DNA of 64,000 nt, taken from contig NZ_CP108538.1 of assembly GCF_035994185.1 (NCBI RefSeq), positions 6,363,501-6,427,500 on the forward strand, read 5' to 3'. The stretch comes from Streptomyces sp. NBC_01217. Lineage in GTDB: Bacteria > Actinomycetota > Actinomycetes > Streptomycetales > Streptomycetaceae. The position numbers were made by a program, and so were the translations under genes. A model generated the notes under the pieces. That model saw only the letters and a program-made list of their open reading frames with translations. It was not told where the DNA came from and ran no database searches. Numbering within the stretch: position 1 is the first letter of the stretch; each line of letters begins with the position of its first letter. This document shows, in pieces, positions 48,380 through 62,144 of this stretch.

Positions 48380-49453
48380 ATGACCACCACCGATCGGACC
48401 GACGACGTCGTGCTCGAAGCACGCGGAGTCACCAAACACTTCCCCGTACGCCGCACCGGCCGCGACCTCCTCGCGGGCAGGCGCCGCACCGTCCACGCCG
48501 TCGACGACGTCTCGCTGAAACTCCGGCGGGGCACCGTCACGGCCCTGGTGGGGGAGTCGGGCTCCGGCAAATCCACCGTGGCCCGGCTGCTCGCCCAGCT
48601 GTATCCGCTCACCGAGGGCGAGATCCGGCTGGCGGGGAAGGCGGTGAAGGCGGGCCGTGGCCGGTCGTTTCGCACCTACGTACGCCAGGTCCAGCTCATC
48701 TTCCAGGACCCGTTCGCCTCGCTGAACCCGGTGCACACCGTGCGCTACCACCTCACGCGGGCGCTGAGGATCCACGGCCGGGCGGGCGACGGCGAGGCGG
48801 AGCTGGAACAGAACCTGACCGCTCTGCTGAACCGGGTCCAGCTGACTCCTCCCCATCAGTACCTGGACAAGTTCCCGCACGAGCTGTCGGGGGGACAGCG
48901 CCAGCGCGTGGCCATCGCCCGCGCGCTCGGCGCCGATCCCCGGGTCCTGCTCGCCGACGAGCCCGTCTCGATGCTGGACGTCTCGATCCGGCTCGGTGTG
49001 CTCAATCTGCTCAAGGACCTCAAGGACCGGCTGCATCTCGCGATCCTCTACATCACCCACGACATCGCGTCCGCCCGCTACTTCGCGGACTCGACGCTCG
49101 TGATGTACGCCGGCCGGATCGTCGAGGGCGGTGACAGCGAGAGGGTCACCCAGCACCCCGCGCACCCCTACACCCAGCTCCTCATCGCCTCCGCGCCAGA
49201 CCCGGACCGGGTGGTCGCCGAGGAGGAGCAGGAGGAGACCGGCAGCGGCGAACCGCCCTCGCTGATCGCCCCGCCCGCCGGCTGCCGCTTCCACCCGCGC
49301 TGCCCCAGGGCCATGGAGCGCTGCCGCACCGAACTGCCCCCGCGCTTCGACCTCGAAGACGGCCAGTGGGCGGCCTGCTGGCTGTACGCGGACGGTGGCG
49401 AGGACCTGGGCGGGCAAGCCGCCGACCAGCACCGGAAGGAGGCCGCGAAGTGA
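48380..49453 (+). CDS. ABC transporter ATP-binding protein (OppF-like)
   Basis: 357 residues. Walker [17 protein letters not shown] (about 56), signature [16 protein letters not shown] (about 172) and Walker [15 protein letters not shown]. The C-terminal extension has the OppD/F cysteine motif [14 protein letters not shown]. Its stop overlaps the permease start by GTGA. The order of this cluster (SBP, F, B, C, D) differs from the usual A-B-C-D-F. Confidence 0.93.
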   Translation: MTTTDRTDDVVLEARGVTKHFPVRRTGRDLLAGRRRTVHAVDDVSLKLRRGTVTALVGESGSGKSTVARLLAQLYPLTEGEIRLAGKAVKAGRGRSFRTYVRQVQLIFQDPFASLNPVHTVRYHLTRALRIHGRAGDGEAELEQNLTALLNRVQLTPPHQYLDKFPHELSGGQRQRVAIARALGADPRVLLADEPVSMLDVSIRLGVLNLLKDLKDRLHLAILYITHDIASARYFADSTLVMYAGRIVEGGDSERVTQHPAHPYTQLLIASAPDPDRVVAEEEQEETGSGEPPSLIAPPAGCRFHPRCPRAMERCRTELPPRFDLEDGQWAACWLYADGGEDLGGQAADQHRKEAAK

Positions 49454-50430
49454 AGTACCTGCTGCAGAGGCTCGCCTTCTACCTGGTCACCGCGTGGGCC
49501 GCGATCACCATCAACTTCCTGATCCCGCGCATGATGCCCGGCGACCCCGTCCAGGCGCTGCTCTCCCGCTTCCAGGGCCAGCTCGACACCAGCGCCATCA
49601 ACTCGCTCAAGGCGCTCTTCGGACTCGACAAGCAGCAGTCGCTCTGGCAGCAGTACACCGACTACTGGGCGCATCTGCTCGACGGCGACCTCGGGCTCTC
49701 CTTCACCTTCTTCCCGACCCCGGTCAGCGAGGTGATCGGCCAGTCGTTGCCGTGGACACTCGCGCTCGTCGGCGTCACCACCCTGATCAGCTTCGTGCTC
49801 GGCACCGGCATCGGTGTCTTCACCGGCTGGCGGCGCGGCTCCTGGATGGACAGCCTGCTGCCCGTCACCACGTTCATCTCCGCCATCCCGTACTTCTGGC
49901 TGGGGCTGATCGCCATCGCGCTGTTCGCCGTGAAGTGGCCGCTCTTCCCGGCCGCGGGCGGTTACGACAGTGCACTGGTGCCCGCGTTCGACTGGCCGTT
50001 CATCTCCAGCGCGCTCTATCACGCCGCCCTGCCGGGCCTCACGATCGTGCTCAGCGCCGTGGCCGGCTGGATCCTCGGCATGCGGAACATGATGGTGACG
50101 GTGTCCAGCGAGGACTACGTCATGGTCGCCCAGGCCAAGGGGCTCTCCGAGCGGCGGGTGATGTTCGGATACGCGGCACGCAACGCGATCCTGCCCAACA
50201 TCTCCGGCTTCGCCCTCTCCCTGGGCTTCATCGTCGGCGGCACGCTGCTGGTGGAGATGGTCTTCTCCTACCCGGGCATCGGCTACCAGCTCTTCCAGGG
50301 CGTGGGTGCCAAGGACTACCCCCTGATGCAGGGCGTCTTCCTCATCATCACGCTCTCGGTCCTCGCGGCGAACCTCCTCGCCGACGTCATCTACATGGTC
50401 CTCGACCCCCGTACCCGAAGGGAGGCCTAG
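49450..50430 (+). CDS. ABC transporter permease (OppB-like)
   Basis: 326 residues, six helices. N-terminal [19 protein letters not shown] segment ([19 protein letters not shown]) and the EAA loop [20 protein letters not shown] (about 218). GTG start overlapping the upstream ATPase stop by four bases. It pairs with the following permease to form the membrane channel. Confidence 0.93.
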   Translation: MKYLLQRLAFYLVTAWAAITINFLIPRMMPGDPVQALLSRFQGQLDTSAINSLKALFGLDKQQSLWQQYTDYWAHLLDGDLGLSFTFFPTPVSEVIGQSLPWTLALVGVTTLISFVLGTGIGVFTGWRRGSWMDSLLPVTTFISAIPYFWLGLIAIALFAVKWPLFPAAGGYDSALVPAFDWPFISSALYHAALPGLTIVLSAVAGWILGMRNMMVTVSSEDYVMVAQAKGLSERRVMFGYAARNAILPNISGFALSLGFIVGGTLLVEMVFSYPGIGYQLFQGVGAKDYPLMQGVFLIITLSVLAANLLADVIYMVLDPRTRREA

Positions 50431-50434
50431 GAAC

Positions 50435-52425
<1,991 letters not shown>

Positions 52426-52453
52426 CGACCCCACAGCACACCACAGGAGAACC

Positions 52454-53872
<1,419 letters not shown>

Positions 53873-54025
53873 TCGCGGCAACGACCGGGTCCCGCAGCCC
53901 TGCCGGGTCTGTCGCAGTCCGGTGTCGGCCCATCGCGCAGGGCGATGTGAAGTCGGAGACCGACCGGTTGCGAGCCGAGCAGCAGAAACAGCAGAAGCAT
54001 TCTTTCCGTGTCCCAAGGAGCCGCA

Positions 54026-57000
54026 ATGCCACCACGCACCCGCCGGCACAGCCGACACCGGGCCAGACCGGCGACAGCGACGCTCGCCGCGGCCGCCGTC
54101 CTCGCCGGTCTGCTCGCCGGAGCCGTCCCCAGCGCCGCCGCGACCGTTGCCGCCGACGACCCGGCACCCGTCCTCGTCGACCGCTTCGAGGGCGAGGTCC
54201 CGTTCGCGGGCCAGCCCGCCGACGGCATCTTCACCTGGGGCGGCGACTCCGACGACCCGCCCACCCTGGCCCTGAAGGACCGCGCCGACGCCCCCGAGGG
54301 CGCCAAGGTCCTCGAAGGCACGTACGACATCAGCGGCTACGGCGGACTCAGCCATGACTTCGCCGCCGACCAGCCCGCCCACGACTGGTCCGCCCACAAG
54401 GGCATCCGCTTCTGGTGGTACGGCCAGAACACCGCACCCCTGCCGCCCGGTTCGGGCAGGAGGATCAACTTCGAGATCAAGGACGGCGGCGCCCACGGCG
54501 AGGCGTCCGAGCTGTGGACGACCTCCTTCACCGACGACTGGGAGGGCTGGCACCAGGTCGAGATCCCCTTCGCCGACTTCACGTACCGCACCGACTACCA
54601 GCCCGTCGGCGGCATCGACCAGGTCCTCGGCCTCGACGAGATGTGGGGCTACGCCGTCACGCTGCCGACGGGCGCCCCCGGCTCGTTCGCCATGGACGGT
54701 GTGGAGCTGTACGGGAAGGCCGACGCGGCCCTGAAGGCGAGCGTCGTCACGGACGCGGCGGTCCACACAGTCAAGGAGGGCGGCGCGGCGGACATCGATG
54801 TCTCCGTCGCCACCACCGGCTCCGTACCGATCGAGGAACCCGTCACCGTCGCGTACGAGACCAAGGGCGGCAGCGCCGAGGCCGGCAAGGACTACACGTC
54901 GGTCAGCGGCACGTACACCTTCCCGGCGGGCACCGCCTCCGGCACCTCGCACCGGATCACCGTCGCCACGAAGAAGGACGGGTCCGCCGAGTCCGCGGAG
55001 ACGATCCCGCTCGAACTCACCGTGACCGGCGCCAAGCCGCCGAAGGAGAACCCGCAGGTCGTCATCGACGCCCATGGGCTGCCGTACCTGGACCCGAAGC
55101 TCCCGGTGAAGAAGCGCGTCGCCGACCTCCTCTCCCGGATGTCACCGGCCGAGAAGGCCGGCCAGATGACGCAGGCCGAGCGCAATGCACTGAAGTCGCA
55201 GGGGGACATCGCCACGTACGACCTCGGCTCGCTGCTCTCCGGCGGCGGCTCCGTCCCCACGCCCAACACGGCCGCGGCGTGGGCCAAGATGGTCGACTCC
55301 TACCAACTCCGGGCGCAGGCAACCCGTTTCCAGATCCCGCTGATCTACGGCGTGGACGCGGTGCACGGGCACAACAACGTCATCGGCTCGACGATCATGC
55401 CGCACAACATCGGCATCGGCGCAGGCCGCGACCCGAACCTCGCCGAGAGGACCGGCGCGGTCACCGCGAACGAGGTCCGTGCCACGGGCATTCCGTGGGA
55501 CTTCGCGCCCTGCCTCTGTGTGACCCGCGACGAACGCTGGGGCCGTTCCTACGAGGCGTACGGTGAGGACCCGGCGCTCGTCGAGTCCATGGAGACCGTC
55601 ATCCAGGGCATGCAGGGCGCCGCGTCCGGCAAGGACCTACACCGGGGCGACAAGGTACTGGCCACCGCCAAGCACTACGTCGGCGACGGCGGTACGGAGT
55701 TCGGCTCGTCCACCACCGGTTCGTACACCATCGACCAGGGCGTCACGAAGGTCACCCGGCAGGAACTCGAAGCCGTGCACCTCGCCCCGTTCGAGGAGGC
55801 CGTCAAGCGCGGTGTCGGCACGGTCATGCCGTCGTACTCCTCGCTGGACATCCTCGGTGACGACCAGGGCCCGGTGAAGATGCACGCCGACGCCGAGATG
55901 ATCGACGGAGTGCTCAAGGACCGGATGGGCTTCGAGGGCTTCGTCATCAGTGACTGGCAGGCCATCGACCAGATCCCCGGCGACTACGCGAGCGATGTCC
56001 GTACGTCCGTCAACGCCGGACTCGACATGATCATGGTGCCGACCGCGTACCAGGACTTCACGAAGACGCTCCAGGACGAGGTCACCGCGGGCCGGATCAG
56101 CCAGGCCCGGATCGACGACGCGGTCACCCGCATCCTCACCCAGAAGTTCCGCCTCGGCCTCTTCGAGAAGCCGTACGCGGACACGGCGAACATCGACGGG
56201 GTCGGCTCCGCCGAACACCGCGCCGTGGCCCGCGAGGCGGCGGCCAAGTCGCAGGTCCTGCTGAAGAACGACGGCGCAGTGCTGCCGCTCAAGGCATCCC
56301 AGAAGGTGTACGTCGCCGGGTCGAACGCCGATGACATCGGCAACCAGGCCGGCGGCTGGACCGTCAGCTGGCAGGGCTCGTCCGGGAAGATCACCACGGG
56401 TACGACGATCCTGGAGGCCATGAAGAAGGACGCCACGGACGCGGCCTCGCTCACCTACTCCAAGGACGCCTCGGCCTCCACCGACGGCTACGACGTGGGT
56501 GTGGTCGTCGTCGGCGAGACCCCGTACGCCGAAGGCATCGGTGACGTCGGCAACGGCAACGACCTGGAGCTGAGCGCCGCCGACAAGGCCGCGATCGACA
56601 AGGTCTGCGCCGCGATGAAGTGCGCGGTCCTCATCGTCTCGGGCCGCCCGCAGCTCATCGGCGACCGGCTCGGCGACATCGACGCACTCGTCGCGTCGTG
56701 GCTGCCGGGCACCGAGGGCGACGGCGTGGCCGATGTCCTCTACGGGAAGCGCGCCTTCACCGGACAGCTGCCGGTCACCTGGCCGAAGTCCGAGTCGCAG
56801 CTGCCGATCAACGTCGGCGACGCGGCCTACGACCCGCAGTTCCCCTACGGCTGGGGGCTCACCACGCTCCGCAAGCCCCCGGCGGGCGGCGAGCTGACCC
56901 TTGCCGCGCTCGCGATCGCCGCGCAGATCGCGGAGAAGGCCCACCTCGGCAGGACGGCGGGCGGCAAGGCGATCGTCGACCAGGCCAGGCTGCTGGTGCA

Positions 57001-57139
57001 GCAGAAGATGGAGCAGAAGACCGGCGGGAAGCCGACCGCGGCGGCGTCCAAGCCGTTCGCCGAGGCGGACCATCTGCTGCTCACCGGCGATCTGACCGGG
57101 GCGGTGGCGAAGCTGAGGACGGCGTACCGGGCCGCGTAG
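54026..57139 (+). CDS. Large secreted GH3 beta-glucosidase, multidomain
   Basis: 1037 residues. Signal peptide (cleavage near AAA-TV, about 39). An N-terminal carbohydrate-binding jelly roll follows (about 45-235, CBM11-like: KGIRFWWYGQN, WHQVEIPFADF). Next comes a Calx-beta-like module (about 240-345: GGSAEAGKDYTSVSGTYTFP) and then GH3 N- and C-domains. The catalytic Asp lies in GFVISDWQAID (about 642); the second domain holds VGETPYAEGIGD and SGRPQLIG. A short helical C-terminus (LLTGDLTGAVAKLRTAYRAA) resembles a FIMAH domain. I chose ATG 54026 because AAGGAG lies 6 nt before it; GTG 54008 is in frame. It would release glucose or short glycans outside the cell. Confidence 0.92.
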   Translation: MPPRTRRHSRHRARPATATLAAAAVLAGLLAGAVPSAAATVAADDPAPVLVDRFEGEVPFAGQPADGIFTWGGDSDDPPTLALKDRADAPEGAKVLEGTYDISGYGGLSHDFAADQPAHDWSAHKGIRFWWYGQNTAPLPPGSGRRINFEIKDGGAHGEASELWTTSFTDDWEGWHQVEIPFADFTYRTDYQPVGGIDQVLGLDEMWGYAVTLPTGAPGSFAMDGVELYGKADAALKASVVTDAAVHTVKEGGAADIDVSVATTGSVPIEEPVTVAYETKGGSAEAGKDYTSVSGTYTFPAGTASGTSHRITVATKKDGSAESAETIPLELTVTGAKPPKENPQVVIDAHGLPYLDPKLPVKKRVADLLSRMSPAEKAGQMTQAERNALKSQGDIATYDLGSLLSGGGSVPTPNTAAAWAKMVDSYQLRAQATRFQIPLIYGVDAVHGHNNVIGSTIMPHNIGIGAGRDPNLAERTGAVTANEVRATGIPWDFAPCLCVTRDERWGRSYEAYGEDPALVESMETVIQGMQGAASGKDLHRGDKVLATAKHYVGDGGTEFGSSTTGSYTIDQGVTKVTRQELEAVHLAPFEEAVKRGVGTVMPSYSSLDILGDDQGPVKMHADAEMIDGVLKDRMGFEGFVISDWQAIDQIPGDYASDVRTSVNAGLDMIMVPTAYQDFTKTLQDEVTAGRISQARIDDAVTRILTQKFRLGLFEKPYADTANIDGVGSAEHRAVAREAAAKSQVLLKNDGAVLPLKASQKVYVAGSNADDIGNQAGGWTVSWQGSSGKITTGTTILEAMKKDATDAASLTYSKDASASTDGYDVGVVVVGETPYAEGIGDVGNGNDLELSAADKAAIDKVCAAMKCAVLIVSGRPQLIGDRLGDIDALVASWLPGTEGDGVADVLYGKRAFTGQLPVTWPKSESQLPINVGDAAYDPQFPYGWGLTTLRKPPAGGELTLAALAIAAQIAEKAHLGRTAGGKAIVDQARLLVQQKMEQKTGGKPTAAASKPFAEADHLLLTGDLTGAVAKLRTAYRAA

Positions 57140-57168
57140 CTCAGTAAACCCCCGTAGAAACGGAACCG

Positions 57169-57207
57169 ACCCAGGTGGGCGGTGGCGCCAAAGCCGCCCA
57201 CCTGGGT
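57169..57207 (+). terminator. Terminator after the GH3 gene
   Basis: 14-bp perfect arms ACCCAGGTGGGCGG/CCGCCCACCTGGGT with an 11-nt loop, 30 nt after the stop and 12 nt before the next ATG. Confidence 0.85.
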
Positions 57208-57219
57208 TAGCTTCGAAGT

Positions 57220-58656
57220 ATGCGGAACAGGCTGTTCCCGACCCTGCTGGCCGCCCTGCTGCTGATTCTCTCGGCAGCCGTGCTCGCCATGGCACCCGCT
57301 GCGCCCGCATCAGTCGGTGCGTCAGTCGGTGCGTCAGTCGGTGCGTCAGCCGGCGCATCGGTCGGTGCATCGGTCGGTGCATCCACCATCAATGATGTCG
57401 CGCAGGCGCTGCGCAAGAGCCCGGTGTACGTCGATCCGGCCGCCGCCGGTCAGCTCTCCACGGGCCAGGCGGCCGCCCTGACGAAGAAGATCAAGGACGC
57501 CGACAAACCCGTGTTCGTGGCGGTGCTGCCGCAGACCCCGGCGTTCCCTCAGGACACCCTGCTCACCACCTTGCGCACTGACACCGGCATCACCGGCGTC
57601 TACGCGGTCCGCCTCGGCGACGGGTTCAGCGCCGGCGCGGACCCGCAGGTGATGTCCACCCGGGCGGTCCAGAACCTCACCGCCGCCGTGAAGGCACCCG
57701 GCACGGACACCGACGCCGCGACCCAGCTCAACGCCTTCGTCGACCGGGCCGTCGAACAGGCCAGGGGCAGCGCCCCCGCCTCCTGGGGCGGCTCCGCCGC
57801 GAGCGATGGTTCGTCGTCCGCCGTCGGACTGATCACGGTCGGCGCGATCCTGGTGCTGGGCGGCGGTACGGCCTACACGATCTTCCGGCGCAACCGCAGG
57901 CGCAAGGAGACCGAGGAACGGGCCGCGCTCGACAAGCTCCGGGTCGTCGTGGACGAGGACATCACCGCGTACGGCGAAACCCTGGACCGCCTGGACTTCC
58001 ACCCCGCCGAGCCGGGCGCCGACGACCTCATGCGCGCCGACTACGAGCGGGCGCTCGACTCCTACGAGGGCGCGAAATCCGCCATGTCCAGGGCCCGGCA
58101 CCCGTCCGACGTGCGCGGGGTCACCAAGGCCCTGGAGGACGGCCGCTTCTCCCTCGCCGTCCTGGAGGCCCGGCGGACGGGCGGTGAACTGCCCGCCCGC
58201 CGGCCGCCGTGCTTCTTCGACCCGCGCCACGGCCCCTCGGTCGCCGACGTCCACTGGTCCCCGGCCACCGGCACGGCCCGCGAGGTCCCGGTCTGCGCGG
58301 CGGACGAGATCCGGCTGCGCGAGGGCGAGGAACCGCTGAGCCGCACCGTCGACACGGGCGACGGCCGCCGCCCGTACTGGGAGGCGGGCCCGGCGTACGG
58401 CCCCTGGGCGGGCGGCTACTTCGGTGGCGGCCTGCTCCCGGGCCTGCTGGTCGGCACGCTGCTCGGCTCCGCGCTGTCGTCCCCGGCGTACGCGGCGGAG
58501 TACGGAGGCGGCGACTTCGGCTCCGGCGGCGACTGGAGCGGAGGGGACTTCTCCGGCTCCGACTTCGACTCGTCGGGCTTCGACGGCGGAGGTTTCGGCG
58601 GCGGCGGTGACTTCGGTGGCGGTGGCGGCGGCGGCTTCGACGGAGGCGGATTCTGA
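57220..58656 (+). CDS. Membrane protein with repeat-bearing N-terminus and glycine-rich tail
   Basis: 478 residues. An N-terminal signal-like helix runs directly into seven or so copies of Gly-Ala-Ser-Val (about 29-56). Then comes a domain of about 140 residues (DVAQALRKSPVYVDPAAAGQ, KPVFVAVLPQTP), one membrane helix (VGLITVGAILVLGGGTAYTI, about 203-222), a cytoplasmic helical region and a hydrophobic loop. It ends in a Gly/Asp/Ser/Phe-rich tail (about 425-478, repeated GGGDFGGGG-like). The layout is similar to TPM-domain membrane proteins, which have comparable tails, but the first domain does not clearly match. The function is unknown. Confidence 0.8.
   Translation: MRNRLFPTLLAALLLILSAAVLAMAPAAPASVGASVGASVGASAGASVGASVGASTINDVAQALRKSPVYVDPAAAGQLSTGQAAALTKKIKDADKPVFVAVLPQTPAFPQDTLLTTLRTDTGITGVYAVRLGDGFSAGADPQVMSTRAVQNLTAAVKAPGTDTDAATQLNAFVDRAVEQARGSAPASWGGSAASDGSSSAVGLITVGAILVLGGGTAYTIFRRNRRRKETEERAALDKLRVVVDEDITAYGETLDRLDFHPAEPGADDLMRADYERALDSYEGAKSAMSRARHPSDVRGVTKALEDGRFSLAVLEARRTGGELPARRPPCFFDPRHGPSVADVHWSPATGTAREVPVCAADEIRLREGEEPLSRTVDTGDGRRPYWEAGPAYGPWAGGYFGGGLLPGLLVGTLLGSALSSPAYAAEYGGGDFGSGGDWSGGDFSGSDFDSSGFDGGGFGGGGDFGGGGGGGFDGGGF
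57307..57390 (+). repeat. 12-bp tandem repeat in coding sequence
   Basis: Units of the form gcgtcagtcggt repeat about seven times with a few third-position changes, encoding Ala-Ser-Val-Gly. The unit is a multiple of three, so copy-number change keeps the frame. Such in-frame repeats often vary between strains. Confidence 0.85.
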
Positions 58657-58732
58657 ACCACTGACCGGCGTATTTCCGAGCCACCGACCGGCGAGCTCTC
58701 GGGCAGGTGCGATCCATGCTAGACCTGAAGTC

Positions 58733-61525
58733 ATGTCTGGTATCGGCCGATTCCGGGTGAGGCTGCGACGCTTCGTCCGGCGACCACATCGGCACGATGG
58801 GGGCTCCGGCCCAGTGACCTCCGCGCCGCCCGGCCGGAACACGGCCCACCGCTTCGCAGGCCGCGAACTGCTGTCCCTGTTCAGCGTGCGCACCGTGGCC
58901 GGCCAGGTCTTCCTGTGCGTGCTCGTGCTCGTACTCCTGCTCATCGCGGGCGGTGCGTTCGCGCTGGTGATCCAGGGCCGCAGCGACAGCCTGGAAGAGG
59001 CCCGGTCGCGCACGATGAGCGTGGCCGAGACCTTCGCCGAATCGCCGGGGCTCGTGTCGGCGCTGGACAGCAAGAACCCCACCGCGGTCCTGCAGCCACG
59101 CGCGGAGGAGGTCCGCAGGGAGGCCGGGGTCGATTACGTCATAGTGTCCAGCCCGCAGGGCATCCGCTACACCCACCCCGACCCCGCGCTGATCGGCAAG
59201 CGCATGCACGGCCCCTACAAGGAAGCGCTGACCGGCCCGGGCTTCACCCGCACCTTCTCCGGCAGCCAGGGGCCCGCGATCCTCTCGGTGGTGGCCGTCG
59301 ACCGGCCCGACGGCTCGGTCGCCGGTCTGGTGTCCGTCGGGCTCACCGACAAGACGGTGAACAGCGTGGCCGACCGGTCCATCCCGTTCGCCATCGCCGC
59401 CGCGGTGGCCGCCGCCGCGATCACCGCGGGCGGCGCGGCGCTCGTCAGCAGACGGCTGCGCCGCCAGACACACGGGCTCGGCCCCGCGGAGATGACCCGG
59501 ATGTACGAGCACCACGACGCGGTGCTGCACACGGTCCGCGAAGGCGTCATCATCGTCGATGCCGAGCACCGGCTGACGCTGGTCAACGACGAGGCCCGCA
59601 GGCTGCTCTTCCTTCCCCCGGACGCCGAGGGCCGCGTCATGGCGGACCTCGGGCTGGACGCCGACACCGCGGAACTGCTCGCCTCTTGCCGGACCGTCAC
59701 GGACGAGGTGCTGCGCGTCGGCAACCGGCTGCTGGCCGTCAACCTCAGGCCCACCGGCCTGCGCGACGGGCCGCCCAGCACCGTGGCGACCCTGCGGGAC
59801 ACCACCGAGCTCCGCAAGGTCACGGGCCGGGCGGAACTCGTCCACGAACGGCTGCTGCTCCTCTACGAGGCCGGTGCCCGCATCGGTACCACCCTCGACG
59901 TGACGCGGACGGCCCAGGAACTGGCGGACGTCGCGACCCCGGGATTCGCCGACGTCACGACCGTCGACCTCGTCGATCCCGCGCTCCCGGCGGAGGAGCC
60001 GGCCACCCCCGACAGCCCCGCGCTGGACATGCGCCGTACCGCCGTCGCCACCGCGGACCCGGACCAGCCCCTCTTCCCGATCGGCCATGCGGTCGGATTC
60101 GTTCCTTCCAGGACCCGGGCCATGCGCGTCAACAGTGCCGAGGCCGGCCTGGGAGCCGATGTCCACGAGCGGCTGGGGTGGCCGCACCGTGATCCCGAGA
60201 CGGCCGAGCGGATCCTGGCCTACGGATTCCACTCGGTGCTCTCCGTCCCCCTGCACGCCCGTGGCGTCATCCTGGGCATGGCCAACTTCTGGCGCGCGGG
60301 CAACCCCCGTCCGTTCGACGACGACGATCTGTCCTTCGCCGAGGAACTGGTCGGCCGCGCGGCCATCAGCCTGGACAACGCCCGCAGGTACACGCGTGAG
60401 CACGAAATGGCCGTGACGCTCCAGCGCAGTCTGCTGCCCCGCGACCTGCCCGAGCTGAACGCACTCGACCTCGCCCACCGCTATCTGCCCGCGCGGGCCG
60501 AGGTGGGCGGCGACTGGTACGACGTGATCCCGCTGTCCGGCGCCCGGGTCGCCCTGGTCGTCGGTGACGTGGTCGGCCACGGGCTGCACGCCGCCGCCAC
60601 CATGGGGCGGCTGCGCACCAGCATCCACAACTTCTCCGCGCTGGACTTCGCGCCCGACGAACTCCTCGGACACCTCGACGAACTGGTCGGCCGGATCGAC
60701 CAGGAGGAGGCGACGGAGGGCGGGAGCGCCGAGGTCGCCGGAGCCGGCTGCCTGTACGCGGTCTACGACGCGGTCTCCGGGAACTGCTCGGTGGCCAGGG
60801 CCGGCCACCCCGGTCCCGTACTGGTTCTCCCGGACGGCACCGTCGAGGTCCCCGAGGTGCCGGTCGGCCTGCCGCTGGGCATCGGCGGCATGCCCTTCGA
60901 GGCGGCCGAGTTCCACGTACCCGAGGGGAGCCGTCTGGTCCTCTACACGGACGGCCTCGTCGAGCACCGCGAGCGGGACATCGACGTCGGTCTGGAGCTT
61001 CTGCGCGCCACCCTCGCGGGCCGCGACCGGACACCGGAGGAGACCTGCGACGACGTGCTCGAAGCGATGGTGTCCGGGCCGCCGACCGACGACGTGGCCC
61101 TCCTCGTGGCCCGTACCCGCACGTTCGATCCCCACCAGGTCGCGCAATGGGCCGTGGCCAACGACCCGGCGGCCGTCGCCGGGGTCCGCAAGAACGTCGC
61201 CCAGTGGCTCACCGAGCGCGGCCTGGACGAGGAGGCGTTCACCACCGAGCTCATCCTCAGTGAACTGGTCACCAACGCGGTGCGCTACGGCTCGTCGCCC
61301 ATCGTCGTCCGGCTGCTGCACGACCGCAGCCTGATCTGCGAGGTCTCCGACAGCAGCAGCACCTCACCGCATCTGCGCTACGCGGCGACGACGGACGAGG
61401 GCGGCCGGGGCCTGTTCCTCGTCGCCCAGTTCGCCGAACGCTGGGGCACCCGCTACACCGAGACCGGCAAGGTGATCTGGTCGGAGCAGACGGTCGGCGA
61501 ACCGGAGACGGAGGAGGACGGCTGA
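58733..61525 (+). CDS. Membrane sensor PP2C phosphatase with anti-sigma HATPase domain
   Basis: 930 residues. Two membrane helices (about 58-80 and 217-240) bracket an extracytoplasmic sCache-like sensor (DYVIVSSPQGIRYTHPDPAL, IGKRMHGPYKEALTGPG). Then PAS (about 255-365), GAF (about 370-555), SpoIIE phosphatase (GGDWYDVI about 592, GDVVGHGLHAA, LYTDGLVEHRE about 735, PTDDVALLV) and a HATPase (ELVTNAVRYG about 843, EGGRGLFLVAQFAERWGTRY about 889). All metal motifs are intact. It can both dephosphorylate and phosphorylate anti-anti-sigma partners in response to an external ligand. ATG 58733; the frame's earlier part is a shadow of the upstream gene. Confidence 0.93.
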   Translation: MSGIGRFRVRLRRFVRRPHRHDGGSGPVTSAPPGRNTAHRFAGRELLSLFSVRTVAGQVFLCVLVLVLLLIAGGAFALVIQGRSDSLEEARSRTMSVAETFAESPGLVSALDSKNPTAVLQPRAEEVRREAGVDYVIVSSPQGIRYTHPDPALIGKRMHGPYKEALTGPGFTRTFSGSQGPAILSVVAVDRPDGSVAGLVSVGLTDKTVNSVADRSIPFAIAAAVAAAAITAGGAALVSRRLRRQTHGLGPAEMTRMYEHHDAVLHTVREGVIIVDAEHRLTLVNDEARRLLFLPPDAEGRVMADLGLDADTAELLASCRTVTDEVLRVGNRLLAVNLRPTGLRDGPPSTVATLRDTTELRKVTGRAELVHERLLLLYEAGARIGTTLDVTRTAQELADVATPGFADVTTVDLVDPALPAEEPATPDSPALDMRRTAVATADPDQPLFPIGHAVGFVPSRTRAMRVNSAEAGLGADVHERLGWPHRDPETAERILAYGFHSVLSVPLHARGVILGMANFWRAGNPRPFDDDDLSFAEELVGRAAISLDNARRYTREHEMAVTLQRSLLPRDLPELNALDLAHRYLPARAEVGGDWYDVIPLSGARVALVVGDVVGHGLHAAATMGRLRTSIHNFSALDFAPDELLGHLDELVGRIDQEEATEGGSAEVAGAGCLYAVYDAVSGNCSVARAGHPGPVLVLPDGTVEVPEVPVGLPLGIGGMPFEAAEFHVPEGSRLVLYTDGLVEHRERDIDVGLELLRATLAGRDRTPEETCDDVLEAMVSGPPTDDVALLVARTRTFDPHQVAQWAVANDPAAVAGVRKNVAQWLTERGLDEEAFTTELILSELVTNAVRYGSSPIVVRLLHDRSLICEVSDSSSTSPHLRYAATTDEGGRGLFLVAQFAERWGTRYTETGKVIWSEQTVGEPETEEDG

Positions 61526-61611
61526 GGCGCGTGCCGTCCGGAATGCCGACGGACAGCCGTCGTGACACGCTGAGACGGGGGATCACGGCTATGTCACCCG
61601 AGGAGATCGAA

Positions 61612-62049
61612 ATGGCCAGTGACACCACCAGAGCCAAGGCGGGCCCGAGCCCCTGGCACGCGCCCACATCCGGTACGACGCTCCTGGCAGCGGCCCTGAT
61701 GATCCTCGGCGGGGTGATGGCGATCTTCGAGGGGATCGCGGCCATCACGAGGGACAACCTGTTCGTCGTGACGCGCCACTACGTCTTCGAGTTCAGCCTG
61801 GCGGGCTGGGGCTGGGTCCACCTCATCCTGGGTATCGCCCTCGTGCTCGCCGGCTGCGCACTGTTCACCGGGGCCCTGTGGGCACGCTACTTCGGTGTCC
61901 TCGTGGCCGGCCTGGGCGCGATCGCCAACTTCCTGTGGCTGCCGTTCTACCCCTTGTGGGCCCTGGTGCTGATCGTCATCAACATCTTCGTCGTCTGGGC
62001 GCTGTGCATGGGCATGCACCGCGAAGCGGAAGAGGGCCGGACCGCCTGA
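61612..62049 (+). CDS. Small four-helix membrane protein (DUF7144-like)
   Basis: 145 residues with four hydrophobic helices (GTTLLAAALMILGGVMAIFE, FSLAGWGWVHLILGIALVLA, YFGVLVAGLGAIANFLWLPF, LWALVLIVINIFVVWALCMG). The arrangement matches short actinobacterial membrane proteins annotated DUF7144. ATG 61612 follows AGGAG at 6 nt; an in-frame ATG 61591 would add seven residues. It is in the same direction as the SpoIIE-type sensor, about 85 bp downstream. The function is unknown. Confidence 0.8.
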   Translation: MASDTTRAKAGPSPWHAPTSGTTLLAAALMILGGVMAIFEGIAAITRDNLFVVTRHYVFEFSLAGWGWVHLILGIALVLAGCALFTGALWARYFGVLVAGLGAIANFLWLPFYPLWALVLIVINIFVVWALCMGMHREAEEGRTA

Positions 62050-62069
62050 AGGCAGGACGCCGCGAACGC

Positions 62070-62116
62070 CGAGCGCCCGCCTTCCGCCCCCGGTGGGGGA
62101 GGAGGCGGGCGCGCTC
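62070..62116. terminator. Hairpin between membrane protein and YceI genes
   Basis: CGAGCGCCCGCC pairs with GGCGGGCGCGCTCG with one bulge, and a nested GCCCCC/GGGGG pair lies in the loop. It sits between convergent genes. Confidence 0.7.
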
Positions 62117-62144
62117 GGGTCCGGGCGTGGGGCGGCGGCAGGCG

